Positions 7,419 through 13,953 of a DNA stretch of 18,337 bases are shown here, piece by piece. Location: NCBI GenBank assembly GCA_020050175.1, contig JAGVKY010000064.1, forward strand, positions 1 to 18,337, in the 5' to 3' direction. Origin of the DNA: Parachlamydiales bacterium. GTDB taxonomy: Bacteria > Chlamydiota > Chlamydiia > Chlamydiales > JAJFMK01. The position numbers were made by a program, and so were the translations under genes. The notes beneath the pieces are model-generated. The model made no database searches. It saw only the letters and a list, made by a program, of their open reading frames with translations, and was not told the DNA's origin. Position 1 is the first letter of the stretch. Each line of letters starts with the position of its first letter.

Positions 7419-9013
7419 TGAGTATCGTTCTCGATAAAATATCTAAAAGGATTCCTGGCAAAACTCTTTTCGAAGATGTAATGGCATCTTTTGAAAAAGG
7501 GCATCGTTATGGTTTAACGGGACCGAACGGCTCTGGTAAAACGACACTCTTAAAAATCATCATGGGTTTTGAGGAACCAACGACTGGAAAAGTCTTTATC
7601 CCAGAACGAACCGGCATCCTTCGACAAAACATTGAAGACTTTAGAGACGAAAAGGTTATAGATGTTGTTATACAAGGAAATAAACGTCTTTGGGGAGCCC
7701 TCCAAGAAAGAGATCGCCTCTATGAAGTCGAAATGGATGATGAGGTCGGCATGCGACTTGGCGAGCTCGAAGGGGTGATTGCCGAAGAAGATGGCTATTC
7801 TGCCGAAGCGAACGCAGAGATCCTTCTGCGCGGAATGGGTGTCGGATCAGAGCTCTTAGAAAGAAGCATGGGAACGATCCCTATTGACTTGCAGTTTAAA
7901 GTGCTCCTTTGCCAAGCCCTCTTTGGCGAACCTCAAGCCCTTCTCCTCGATGAACCGACTAACCACTTGGATCTTGATGCCATTGCCTGGTTGGAAAAAT
8001 TCCTTTTTAACTTCAAAGGGGTGTTGATTGTCACGAGCCATGACCGCCACTTTCTCAACTCTGTGACAACCGATATTGCTGATATCGATTATGAGACGAT
8101 CATTGTCTACCCCGGCAATTATGATGCCATGGTCGCAACGAAAAGTGCCGTTAGAGAACGCTCTGAGCAAGATGCAAAATCAAAAGAAAAGAAGATCGCT
8201 CAGTTAAAGGAATTTGTAGCTAAGTTCGGGGCAGGAACTCGAGCAAGCCAAGTTCAATCACGAGTCAAAGAGATCGATCGACTGACGCCTCAAGATCAAA
8301 AAAAATCAAATATTCAACGTCCCTATATCCGCTTTATCCCCAGCGAAAAATCTCCTGGAAAAATCGTCTTAAAAATCGATGGTTTGGATAAGGGTTACGG
8401 AGATCATCCTGTCATCAAAAAATTTACGTGTGAAATCGATAGAGGGGATAAAATCGGAATTATCGGTGCCAACGGCCGAGGGAAATCGACCCTTTTAAAA
8501 CTCATCTCAGGCAATTTGGCGCCCGATGATGGAAAAATCACTTACGGGCATCAAGTCCAAATCAGCTACTTCCCCCAAAATCACAATGATTTCATTGAAA
8601 AAGCGAGTAGCACCGAAACTGCTTTTGACTGGCTTCGCAATGCGAAAAAAGGGGTGTACGATCAAGATATTCGGGCAAGCCTTGGTAAAATGCTTTTTGG
8701 CGGAGATGATGCTTTTAAACCTGTGAAGACACTTTCTGGAGGAGAAACAGCTCGCCTTATTCTCGCCTCCATGATGATGCAAGAACACAATGTTCTGATT
8801 CTTGATGAGCCCAACAATCATTTGGATCTAGAAGCTGTCTCAGCTCTTGCCTGGGGTTTAAAAGAGTACAAAGAAACAGTGATTGTTGCCTGCCATGACA
8901 GATCTCTCATCGAAGAAGTGGCTAACAAAATCATTGCCTTTGAGCCGAATGGTGTTATTCGTATCTTCAAAGGATCTTACCCTGAATACCTTGAACGTTT
9001 TGGTCAAAAGTAA
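7418..9013 (+). CDS. ABC-F family ATPase, YbiT-like
   Basis: A soluble protein with two ATP-binding domains and no membrane segments, the mark of ABC-F proteins that act on the ribosome. Domain 1 has Walker A GPNGSGKT (35-42) and LLLDEPTNHLD with Asp178/Glu179. Domain 2 has Walker A GANGRGKST (350-358), signature LSGGE (439-443) and LILDEPNNHLD with Asp463/Glu464. The linker between them (about 240-310) is charged and helical, as expected for the P-site tRNA interaction motif. GYSAEA, YPGNYD, RARxID-like and GSYPEYL segments resemble E. coli YbiT. The domain 1 signature is not LSGGQ: the corresponding stretch reads TIPIDLQFKVLL, a deviation YbiT also shows. Domain 2 has Asn instead of Thr in DEPTNHLD. 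The start shares one base with the xerC stop (TAATG). It ends the operon. Confidence 0.93.
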   Translation: MSIVLDKISKRIPGKTLFEDVMASFEKGHRYGLTGPNGSGKTTLLKIIMGFEEPTTGKVFIPERTGILRQNIEDFRDEKVIDVVIQGNKRLWGALQERDRLYEVEMDDEVGMRLGELEGVIAEEDGYSAEANAEILLRGMGVGSELLERSMGTIPIDLQFKVLLCQALFGEPQALLLDEPTNHLDLDAIAWLEKFLFNFKGVLIVTSHDRHFLNSVTTDIADIDYETIIVYPGNYDAMVATKSAVRERSEQDAKSKEKKIAQLKEFVAKFGAGTRASQVQSRVKEIDRLTPQDQKKSNIQRPYIRFIPSEKSPGKIVLKIDGLDKGYGDHPVIKKFTCEIDRGDKIGIIGANGRGKSTLLKLISGNLAPDDGKITYGHQVQISYFPQNHNDFIEKASSTETAFDWLRNAKKGVYDQDIRASLGKMLFGGDDAFKPVKTLSGGETARLILASMMMQEHNVLILDEPNNHLDLEAVSALAWGLKEYKETVIVACHDRSLIEEVANKIIAFEPNGVIRIFKGSYPEYLERFGQK

Positions 9014-9043
9014 AATTCGCTGCTTAACCAGAAGCAACCATGA

Positions 9044-9301
9044 AATCGATTCAAAACCCACTTTAACGATCAAAGTGAGGCAAGCGTCTTAGCGATGATA
9101 ACTACCTCAAAGCATAATCCCTGGCCACTGGACACTGAAATTCAAGATCTTAAATCTGCTGGATTAACGAAAGAGTCCCTAGTGAGATTTAAATTTTTCA
9201 ATCTTGATCATAGATTGATGCTAGATACCATCGGCACTCTTTCCAAAGAGGACCAAAAAATAGTTTTACAACGTCTGAAAGAGTTATTTTTGCTTAAATA
9301 A
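9044..9301 (+). pseudogene. C-terminal remnant of a PemK/MazF-family toxin
   Basis: Reading the frame from just after a TGA at 9041-9043 gives NRFKTHFNDQSEASVLAMI, then TTSKHNPWPLDTEIQDL, KSAGLTKESLVRFKFFN and LDHRLMLDTIGTLSKED. This follows, in order, the second half of PemK/MazF-like endoribonucleases: '(s).rFn....v.vaaITs', 'd..i.dw..aGL.kpS.vr', 'l...iG.Ls..d...v...l'. The first 35-45 residues (G-D-I-v...fPFtd, RPavV), which hold much of the active site, are absent. Only about 30 bases separate it from the ABC-F stop, so the N-terminal half was probably deleted. An ATG at 9095 would still give a 68-residue ORF ending at 9301, which may explain why it looks like a small gene. No antitoxin is visible beside it. 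Similarity is from memory of the family pattern, not a search. Confidence 0.55.
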
Positions 9302-9324
9302 CCTTCTCCAACGAAGTCTAGTTG

Positions 9325-9342
9325 AAAAAAAAAGGGGAGGGA
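9325..9342 (-). terminator. U-tract terminator of the RNase P RNA gene
   Basis: On the minus strand the 3' arm of helix P1 (UCCCUCCCC, ending at 9334) runs directly into nine U residues (complement of 9325-9333). P1 therefore appears to serve as the GC-rich hairpin of an intrinsic terminator. The pairing partner, GGGGAGGGA, is the 5' end of the RNA near 9700, so the hairpin closes over the whole molecule. Confidence 0.6.
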
Positions 9343-9700
9343 AATAAGCCGGATTCTGTCAGGACAGCTCTTGGAAGAACTGTCCGGGCTATCATTCCTC
9401 TAGGAGCTTTGTCGCCAAAGCCCTCCAGCGAATTCATTGAGGGGTTTCATAGGTCGGAGATCCCTGACCCCTCTTCTTGCTTCTGATAGGGTTTACCCAC
9501 ACCTCCCCGTTTCCGGGAAAGCAGCCCCCCTCTAGGAAGGGCATTTCACTCGCTCCTCAAGATTAACTCGAGACGACATATTTTCTGTGGTACTTTCCGT
9601 AGCCTTACGGCCCCCAGACTTTCTCTGGTATCTTCTCCATCCGAAGTCCAGACTTTCCTCCCCATCTCTTTCAAGATAGAGCGATAGCCTCTCCCTCCCC
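9334..9700 (-). ncRNA. rnpB: RNase P RNA (bacterial type)
   Basis: This is the catalytic RNA that removes 5' leaders from pre-tRNAs. The minus strand has the near-universal 5' motif GAGGAAAGUCUGGAC (about 9646-9660), the P4 region. Near the 3' end it has the partner GACAGAAUCCGGCUUAU (about 9344-9360), the most diagnostic element of bacterial RNase P RNA. The ends pair: GGGGAGGGA at the 5' end with UCCCUCCCC at the 3' end forms P1. A segment reading GUGGGUAAACCC...AGCAAG corresponds to the P15/L15 region, where GGU binds the tRNA CCA end. The length of about 367 is normal for type A RNA. The 5' boundary is set from the P1 pairing and could be a few bases off. It is transcribed toward the end of the lon operon, downstream of the CdsZ-like gene in the same direction. 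Confidence 0.95.
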
Positions 9701-9722
9701 AGGGAATTAATGATATGGATAG

Positions 9723-9777
9723 CAAAAGTCGCCTTGCATGGAAAAATCGGAGATTTTATCAGGCAAAGCGACTTTTG
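9723..9777 (-). terminator. Long hairpin between the CdsZ-like gene and rnpB
   Basis: CAAAAGTCGC (9723-9732) pairs perfectly with GCGACTTTTG (9768-9777). TTGC/GCAA (9734-9737 with 9763-9766) and AAAATC/GATTTT (9743-9748 with 9752-9757) extend the stem. It starts 12 bases past the stop of the leftward CdsZ-like gene, so a terminator for that gene is the simplest reading. The stem's A/T ends give short U runs in both directions, and T-rich sequence (two CTTTTGT repeats) follows on the plus strand, so it could also stop rightward transcription. Confidence 0.55.
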
Positions 9778-9789
9778 TCTTTTGTCTTA

Positions 9790-10560
9790 TTAGACAGTAG
9801 CAGAAGGAGTGCGGCGGCGGCGAGTCGGTTTTGTATCTTCACCTGTAGGCGCTGTCTCTTCTGGCCAGTACTGAATTCTTGAGCAATGTTCGCAGAAAAC
9901 GAGACGCTCTCCCTTACGGACGAGGTTCTCATCTTGAGCTGTCACTAAAATATGGCAGCCTGTACAAACTCGGTTTTCAATAGGAACAACGACGCGATCT
10001 TTCTTATTTTGTAAGAGGCGCTCATAGATCGAGAAAGTCTCTGGCTCAGCATCTTTTACCATGCGGTCCCGCTCAATTTTGAGGCCACGCCCCTCTTCGT
10101 TGATCTCTTTTAGCTTCTCAAGAATTTCAAACTCTTGCTGGCGGCTGTTAGAAAAAGTTGTTTCCCAAGTGTCTTTTAAGCTTTGGAGGAGATCCTCCTC
10201 TTGCGAGACCTTATCAATGAGGTCGCTCAATTTTTGCTCTCGATTAACCCGATCGCGCTCAACAGCTGCCATCTCTTGGTTAAGAGCATTAAACTCATCA
10301 ACCTTTTTAACTGAGTGCTGTTGGCTCTCAAGCTTTTTGGCTTTTTCTTGGATTTCTTGAAGTTCGCCTTCGTTCAGCTTGATCATTTTTTTCTGTTCGA
10401 AGATTTCGACTTCTTTCGCTTTTTGTTTTTCGCGAAGGTCTTCTTTGACTTTTTGCAGGTTCTTGAGCTCTTTTAAGCGCTCCTTTCGAAGCTTCATCAA
10501 TCGGATCATCTTGATATCAAGATCTTGTATATCGAGAATCAACCGTAGGTCAGCGAGCAT
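9790..10560 (-). CDS. cdsZ: Coiled-coil zinc-ribbon protein, CT398/CdsZ-like
   Basis: The 256 residues split into a long heptad-rich alpha-helical hairpin (about 1-170, with DIQDLDIKMIRLMKLRKERL at the start and a turn near residues 78-92) and a C-terminal zinc ribbon with Cys199-x2-Cys202 and Cys223-x2-Cys226. The tail is TKPTRRRRTPSATV. This is the C4-type zinc-ribbon (DUF164) architecture. In Chlamydia the homologue CT398/CdsZ has been reported to bind sigma-54 and type III secretion components, so the same role is possible here. The ATG at 10560 is preceded by AAAGG about 9 bases away. The leader (10561-10622) is rich in short palindromes. The gene points toward rnpB, with a hairpin between them. 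The four-Arg tail is not part of the ribbon. The family call is firm; the secretion role is by homology only. Confidence 0.85.
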   Translation of the reverse strand: MLADLRLILDIQDLDIKMIRLMKLRKERLKELKNLQKVKEDLREKQKAKEVEIFEQKKMIKLNEGELQEIQEKAKKLESQQHSVKKVDEFNALNQEMAAVERDRVNREQKLSDLIDKVSQEEDLLQSLKDTWETTFSNSRQQEFEILEKLKEINEEGRGLKIERDRMVKDAEPETFSIYERLLQNKKDRVVVPIENRVCTGCHILVTAQDENLVRKGERLVFCEHCSRIQYWPEETAPTGEDTKPTRRRRTPSATV

Positions 10561-10702
10561 GAGGGAATCCCTTTAGAGAAATTTCTACTCCGAGATAATA
10601 ACCTCCTCCAGCTATTTATCTCAACATAAAAGGTTTAAATTATTAATAATATTAATTTGAATCAAGCTTATAAGGAAGATTAGAAACAGAGGAGATCCTC
10701 CT
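10561..10702. promoter_or_regulatory. Divergent AT-rich control region with several short palindromes
   Basis: This 142-base gap separates the leftward CdsZ-like gene from the rightward CBM20-like gene and must hold both promoters. It contains AGGGAATCCCT (10562-10572), AGAAATTTCT (10577-10586), GAGATAA/TTATCTC arms (10592-10598 and 10616-10622) and AAATTA/TAATTT arms around 10637-10658 enclosing TATTAATAAT. A weak leftward promoter, TTGATT-17-TAATTT, can be drawn through the AT-rich part. None of the boxes is close to consensus, so exact promoter positions are not claimed. Confidence 0.4.
10689..10702 (+). promoter_or_regulatory. Shine-Dalgarno sequence inside a short hairpin
   Basis: GAGGAG (10689-10694) is a strong ribosome binding site 8 bases before the ATG at 10703. 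AGGAG (10690-10694) can pair with CTCCT (10698-10702) across a three-base ATC loop, which would hide the site right up to the start codon. The strong SD supports the chosen start over the later ATG at 10721. The hairpin's effect on translation is inference. Confidence 0.45.
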
Positions 10703-11038
10703 ATGGTCCTTACAAAAGATATGTTCAAACGGTCATCCAACCATGATGCCGCTGAAAATCAACACGATCAAAAGAAAGCCGAATCAACCAAAGTGACCAT
10801 ACACTTTGATGTCGGATTTCCTAACACCTTAACGATTAGAGGCAGCGGCGCCGGTCTAAGCTGGACTAAAGGCCAACCCTTAAAAAACATCTCCAGGGAC
10901 ACCTGGGTTTTTGAGGTTAAGGGCGATTTTAAACCTATAGAATTCAAAGTCTTAGTCAATGACAAAATCTTCGAAGCGGGAGAAAATCACGTTTTGAAAC
11001 CTGGCAGCTCGTTCGAATACTCTCCATCTTTTTACTAA
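10703..11038 (+). CDS. Small starch-binding-like (CBM20-like) domain protein
   Basis: A 111-residue protein with a charged, probably disordered N-terminus (1-29, rich in Asp, Gln, Lys, His) and one beta-sandwich-like domain (30-111). KVTIHFDVGFPNTLTIRGS, SGAGLSWTKGQPLKN, TWVFEV, IEFKVLVNDKIFEAGENH and the ending SFEYSPSF follow the order of CBM20/CBM48-type carbohydrate-binding domains ('G....lSW..g..l......W......fefK.li.d..wE.G.Nh'). No signal peptide or catalytic domain is present. Chlamydiae store glycogen, so binding of a glucan is a reasonable guess, but stand-alone domains of this fold are also found in proteins of unknown role. It starts divergently from the CdsZ-like gene and lies 65 bases upstream of glyA. 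Confidence 0.6.
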   Translation: MVLTKDMFKRSSNHDAAENQHDQKKAESTKVTIHFDVGFPNTLTIRGSGAGLSWTKGQPLKNISRDTWVFEVKGDFKPIEFKVLVNDKIFEAGENHVLKPGSSFEYSPSFY

Positions 11039-11077
11039 GAGCTGTTTGCATCTAGGTCTAATTCGCTGATAGTATGT

Positions 11078-11101
11078 AGAGTCTCTGTCATTGGAGGCTC
11101 T
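11078..11101 (+). promoter_or_regulatory. Hairpin sequestering the glyA ribosome binding site
   Basis: AGAGTCTC (11078-11085) can pair with GAGGCTCT (11094-11101), eight pairs including one G-U, across the loop TGTCATTG. The glyA Shine-Dalgarno GGAGG (11093-11097) lies in the 3' arm, ending 6 bases before the ATG at 11104. A weak promoter, TTTGCA (11045-11050)-17-GATAGT (11068-11073), would start transcription almost exactly at the 5' arm, giving a leader that is little more than this hairpin. A regulatory role is inference. Confidence 0.4.
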
Positions 11102-11103
11102 GC

Positions 11104-12558
11104 ATGCCACGATTAAAACATTACCTTTCAAAAACAGCTCCGGATCAACAAAAGTCGTCGGTGATCGCTCACCTCGCTGCTTTGGATCACCTTGAAAACA
11201 CCTCTCCTGAAATTGCCTCAGCCATTGTCGCAGAACTTGAAGACCAGAGGAGCCATCTCAAGCTTATTGCCTCTGAAAACTACTCCTCTTTGGGCGTTCA
11301 ACTGGCCATGGGAAACTGGCTAACCGACAAGTATGCTGAGGGGTACCCTTTTCACCGCTTTTATGCCGGATGCGAGCATGTGGATGCGATTGAGGAGCGG
11401 GGTAAGACTCTAGCCGAAAGACTTTTCCAGGCCGAGCATGCCTACATCCAACCCCACTCGGGAGCCGATGCTAACCTGATCGCCTTCTTAGCTATTTTGA
11501 TCGACAAGATCCAGTCTCCCCTTCTCGAAAAATGGGGCAAAAAAGGGGTTGACGAGCTAACAAAAGATGAACATGAGCAGCTGAGAGATCTTTTAGTTCA
11601 TCAAAAAATTCTTGGGATGAGCCTCAATTCAGGCGGCCATTTGACACATGGCTTCCGGATGAACCTCTCTTCCAAGCTGATGCAGGCGATCCATTATGAA
11701 GTTGATCCTGGTACAGAACAGCTCGACTACAAAAAAATAGAGGAGCAGGCCGTCACAGAAAAGCCTTTGATTCTACTCGCCGGCTATTCGGCCTATTCAC
11801 GCAAAATCGATTTTGCCAAGATGAGAGAGATCGCAGATAAAGCGGGCTCCGTCTTGATGGTCGATATGGCCCACTTCGCTGGCCTTGTCGCTGGCAGAGT
11901 TTTTGAGGGACCCTATAATCCTATCCCTTACGCCCATATTGTGACCTCAACGACGCATAAAACATTGCGTGGCCCAAGAGGCGGATTGATTTTGTGTAAA
12001 AAAGAGCTCGCCCCCTTTGTCGATAAAGGGTGTCCTTTGGCGATGGGAGGACCCCTTCCTCATGTGATGGCTGCAAAAGCTGTCGCTTTTGAAGAGGCTT
12101 TACAACCCTCTTTCCAAACCTATTCGAAGAAAATTGTCGAAAATGCGAAAGCCCTGGGAGAATCTTTCCAAAAAAGAGGAGTTCGTCCTGTCTCTGGCGG
12201 GACCGATAATCATCTCCTTGTTTTGGATATTTCTTCTTTCGGCCTAAATGGTCGCCAAGCAGAATCTGCGCTACGAGAAGCGAGCATCACGACGAGCCGC
12301 AACACAGTGCCCTATGACAAGAAAGGTCCATGGTACACCTCGGGTATTCGGGTGGGCACCCCAGCGCTCACAACCCTTGGACTTGGGACGGCTGAAATGG
12401 ATGAGATTGCCGATATGATGGTTGATGTGCTAAAAAACGCCCGCGGGGGAGAGAAGAGTCAATATGTTCTTGATCCAGCGACCAAAGAGAAAACAAGAGA
12501 GAGAGTTTTAAATCTCCTCAGGCGGTTTCCGCTTTACCCAGAATTAGTTTTAGAGTGA
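11104..12558 (+). CDS. glyA: Serine hydroxymethyltransferase (chlamydial long form)
   Basis: A cytoplasmic PLP enzyme that interconverts serine and glycine and feeds one-carbon units to folate. LKLIASENYSS, YAEGYPFHRFYAGCEHVDAIE, HSGADANL and STTHKTLRGPRGG are family signatures; Lys286 in THKTLRG is the PLP Schiff-base lysine. VDMAHFAGLVAGRVF carries the PLP-contacting Asp and His. At 484 residues it is longer than E. coli GlyA (417). The extra length comes from about 40 residues at the N-terminus and an insert of about 35 (KIQSPLLEKWGKKGVDELTK and on) between the HSGADAN segment and GMSLNSGGHLTHG; chlamydial GlyA proteins are also about 500 long. The ATG is supported by GGAGG. Its stop overlaps the possible GTG start of clpP. 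Confidence 0.97.
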   Translation: MPRLKHYLSKTAPDQQKSSVIAHLAALDHLENTSPEIASAIVAELEDQRSHLKLIASENYSSLGVQLAMGNWLTDKYAEGYPFHRFYAGCEHVDAIEERGKTLAERLFQAEHAYIQPHSGADANLIAFLAILIDKIQSPLLEKWGKKGVDELTKDEHEQLRDLLVHQKILGMSLNSGGHLTHGFRMNLSSKLMQAIHYEVDPGTEQLDYKKIEEQAVTEKPLILLAGYSAYSRKIDFAKMREIADKAGSVLMVDMAHFAGLVAGRVFEGPYNPIPYAHIVTSTTHKTLRGPRGGLILCKKELAPFVDKGCPLAMGGPLPHVMAAKAVAFEEALQPSFQTYSKKIVENAKALGESFQKRGVRPVSGGTDNHLLVLDISSFGLNGRQAESALREASITTSRNTVPYDKKGPWYTSGIRVGTPALTTLGLGTAEMDEIADMMVDVLKNARGGEKSQYVLDPATKEKTRERVLNLLRRFPLYPELVLE

Positions 12559-13166
12559 AAAAAATGGCAAAAGAAAAAGCAGAAGAAAAGGTCACCGAGG
12601 AACACTACTCGAAGGTCCGCGATAAGATAGATATGTCGATCTTAAATGCTCGACGTCTCTTTCTTTGTGACGCAATAGATGGTGAGCTTGTCCAAGATCT
12701 CATCGAAAAACTTTGGTACCTTGAATTACAAGAGCCCAAAAAACCGATTCTTCTCGTCATCAATAGTCCAGGCGGATCTGTTGATGCTGGATTCGCTCTG
12801 TGGGATCAGATCAAAATGATCTCCTCACCTGTCAAAACATTAGTGACAGGGCTTGCAGCCTCCATGGGATCGATCCTATCTCTTGTTGCAGACAAAGGCT
12901 CCCGTTTTGCAACACCCAATGCTCGGATCATGATCCACCAGCCAATGATTGGCGGTGTGATTAGAGGACAAGCGACCGACTTAGAAATTCAGGCGAAAGA
13001 AATTCTTAAAACTCGTTCGTTGATCGTCGATATGTATGTCTTAGCCACCGGCAAACCGCGAGAGGTCATTGAAGATGCTATCGACCGCGACAAATGGTTT
13101 TCGGCAAAAGAGGCTCTAGATTTTGGTCTTTTAGATGGAATTGTCGATTCATACGCCAAACTTTAA
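12555..13166 (+). CDS. clpP: ATP-dependent Clp protease proteolytic subunit (ClpP)
   Basis: ClpP forms the serine-protease barrel that works with ClpX/ClpC-type unfoldases. The triad is visible: Ser103 in GLAASMGS, His128 in RIMIHQPM and Asp179 in DRDKWFSAKEA. INSPGGSVDAGFALWDQI holds the oxyanion-hole glycines. The length is about 200, as usual. Two starts compete: a GTG at 12555 overlapping the glyA stop (GTGA), and an ATG at 12564, nine bases later. The ATG, giving 200 residues (MAKEKAEEK...), is equally plausible; neither has a clear ribosome binding site. The Lys/Glu-rich N-terminus is longer than the mature enzyme needs. Chlamydiae carry two clpP genes; the place after glyA matches the copy at CT431. 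Its end overlaps dapF by 32 bases. Confidence 0.96.
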   Translation: MKKMAKEKAEEKVTEEHYSKVRDKIDMSILNARRLFLCDAIDGELVQDLIEKLWYLELQEPKKPILLVINSPGGSVDAGFALWDQIKMISSPVKTLVTGLAASMGSILSLVADKGSRFATPNARIMIHQPMIGGVIRGQATDLEIQAKEILKTRSLIVDMYVLATGKPREVIEDAIDRDKWFSAKEALDFGLLDGIVDSYAKL

Positions 13167-13953
13167 AAAGTATAGCAGCGCTGGCAACGATTTTATCCTT
13201 ATAGAAGGATATTCCTCGTTGCCAGTCACTTTGCTTTGCCATCGGAAACGGGGAATCGGGGCGGATGGTATTCTTTTTCTGATCAAAAAATGTCCGAGTC
13301 ATTTTCAGATGCGGATCATCAACAGCGACGGAAATGAAGCTGAAATGTGTGGAAATGGCCTAAGAGCTATTTTCAGTCACCTTTTTCGCACTTATCCCCA
13401 AGAGGCTCCCTTCCAAGTTGACTCTCTTTATAAAACGCATAAAGGGTGGCAATGTTCTGATGGAGAAATTGCGATCGAGATGGGAGAGGCTGAACTCCTT
13501 GGCATAAAAAAAACATTTTCTTCGTTTCAATGTGATCTGATTGACACAGGTGTCCCCCATCTGGTTTTAGAGAGAAAGGAAATCGCCGAATCTTTTTTAG
13601 AAATTGCACCTCGTTTAAGACATCATCCCGATCTTCCTAAAGGGGCAAATGTCAATTATGTCGAGTGGACAGGTCAAGAGTGGAAGGTCACTACTTACGA
13701 ACGGGGGGTAGAAGGGATCACTGAGGCTTGTGGTACAGGGGTAACGGCAGCAGCTCTTTCGCTTGCTTTACACGAAGAGGTCAAGCCACCTATTAGATTA
13801 TTGACTGTTGGAGGAGATCGTCTCACTGTCGACTGGCAAGGCTCGCCAAAAAATCCTAAAAACCTTTCTTTAAAGGGAAATGTGAATTTAGTCTTTGAAG
13901 GGACGCTCCCCTTAGGTATACCAATCGCAATGAATAACGTCCATTTTGGCTAG
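13135..13953 (+). CDS. dapF: Diaminopimelate epimerase
   Basis: DapF converts LL- to meso-diaminopimelate for lysine and peptidoglycan synthesis, without cofactor, using two cysteines. KYSSAGNDFILIEG (12-25) is the opening motif ('K..g.GNDF'). AEMCGNGLRA contains Cys72 and EACGTGVTAAAL contains Cys199, the two catalytic residues. KGANVNYVEW and TYERGVEGIT are further family segments. The 272 residues are close to normal. The ATG lies inside the end of clpP (32-base overlap). The usual protein would end near VNLVFEGTLPL; the last 11 residues (IPIAMNNVHFG, 262-272) and the stop codon come from the left arm of a palindromic element, so the native C-terminus has been replaced. In some chlamydiae DapF has also been reported to racemise glutamate; nothing here tests that. 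Confidence 0.95.
   Translation: MELSIHTPNFKKYSSAGNDFILIEGYSSLPVTLLCHRKRGIGADGILFLIKKCPSHFQMRIINSDGNEAEMCGNGLRAIFSHLFRTYPQEAPFQVDSLYKTHKGWQCSDGEIAIEMGEAELLGIKKTFSSFQCDLIDTGVPHLVLERKEIAESFLEIAPRLRHHPDLPKGANVNYVEWTGQEWKVTTYERGVEGITEACGTGVTAAALSLALHEEVKPPIRLLTVGGDRLTVDWQGSPKNPKNLSLKGNVNLVFEGTLPLGIPIAMNNVHFG

Noticed and set aside
8883..9092. Plus-strand ORF crossing the end of the ABC-F gene
   Set aside because: Out of frame with the ABC-F protein, no recognisable content. The real coding signal after 9013 is the PemK/MazF-like remnant in another frame.
10061..10576. Two Ser/Arg-rich plus-strand ORFs opposite the coiled-coil gene
   Set aside because: Their Ser/Phe/Arg content is what the antisense of Lys/Glu-rich coiled-coil codons yields; no independent support.
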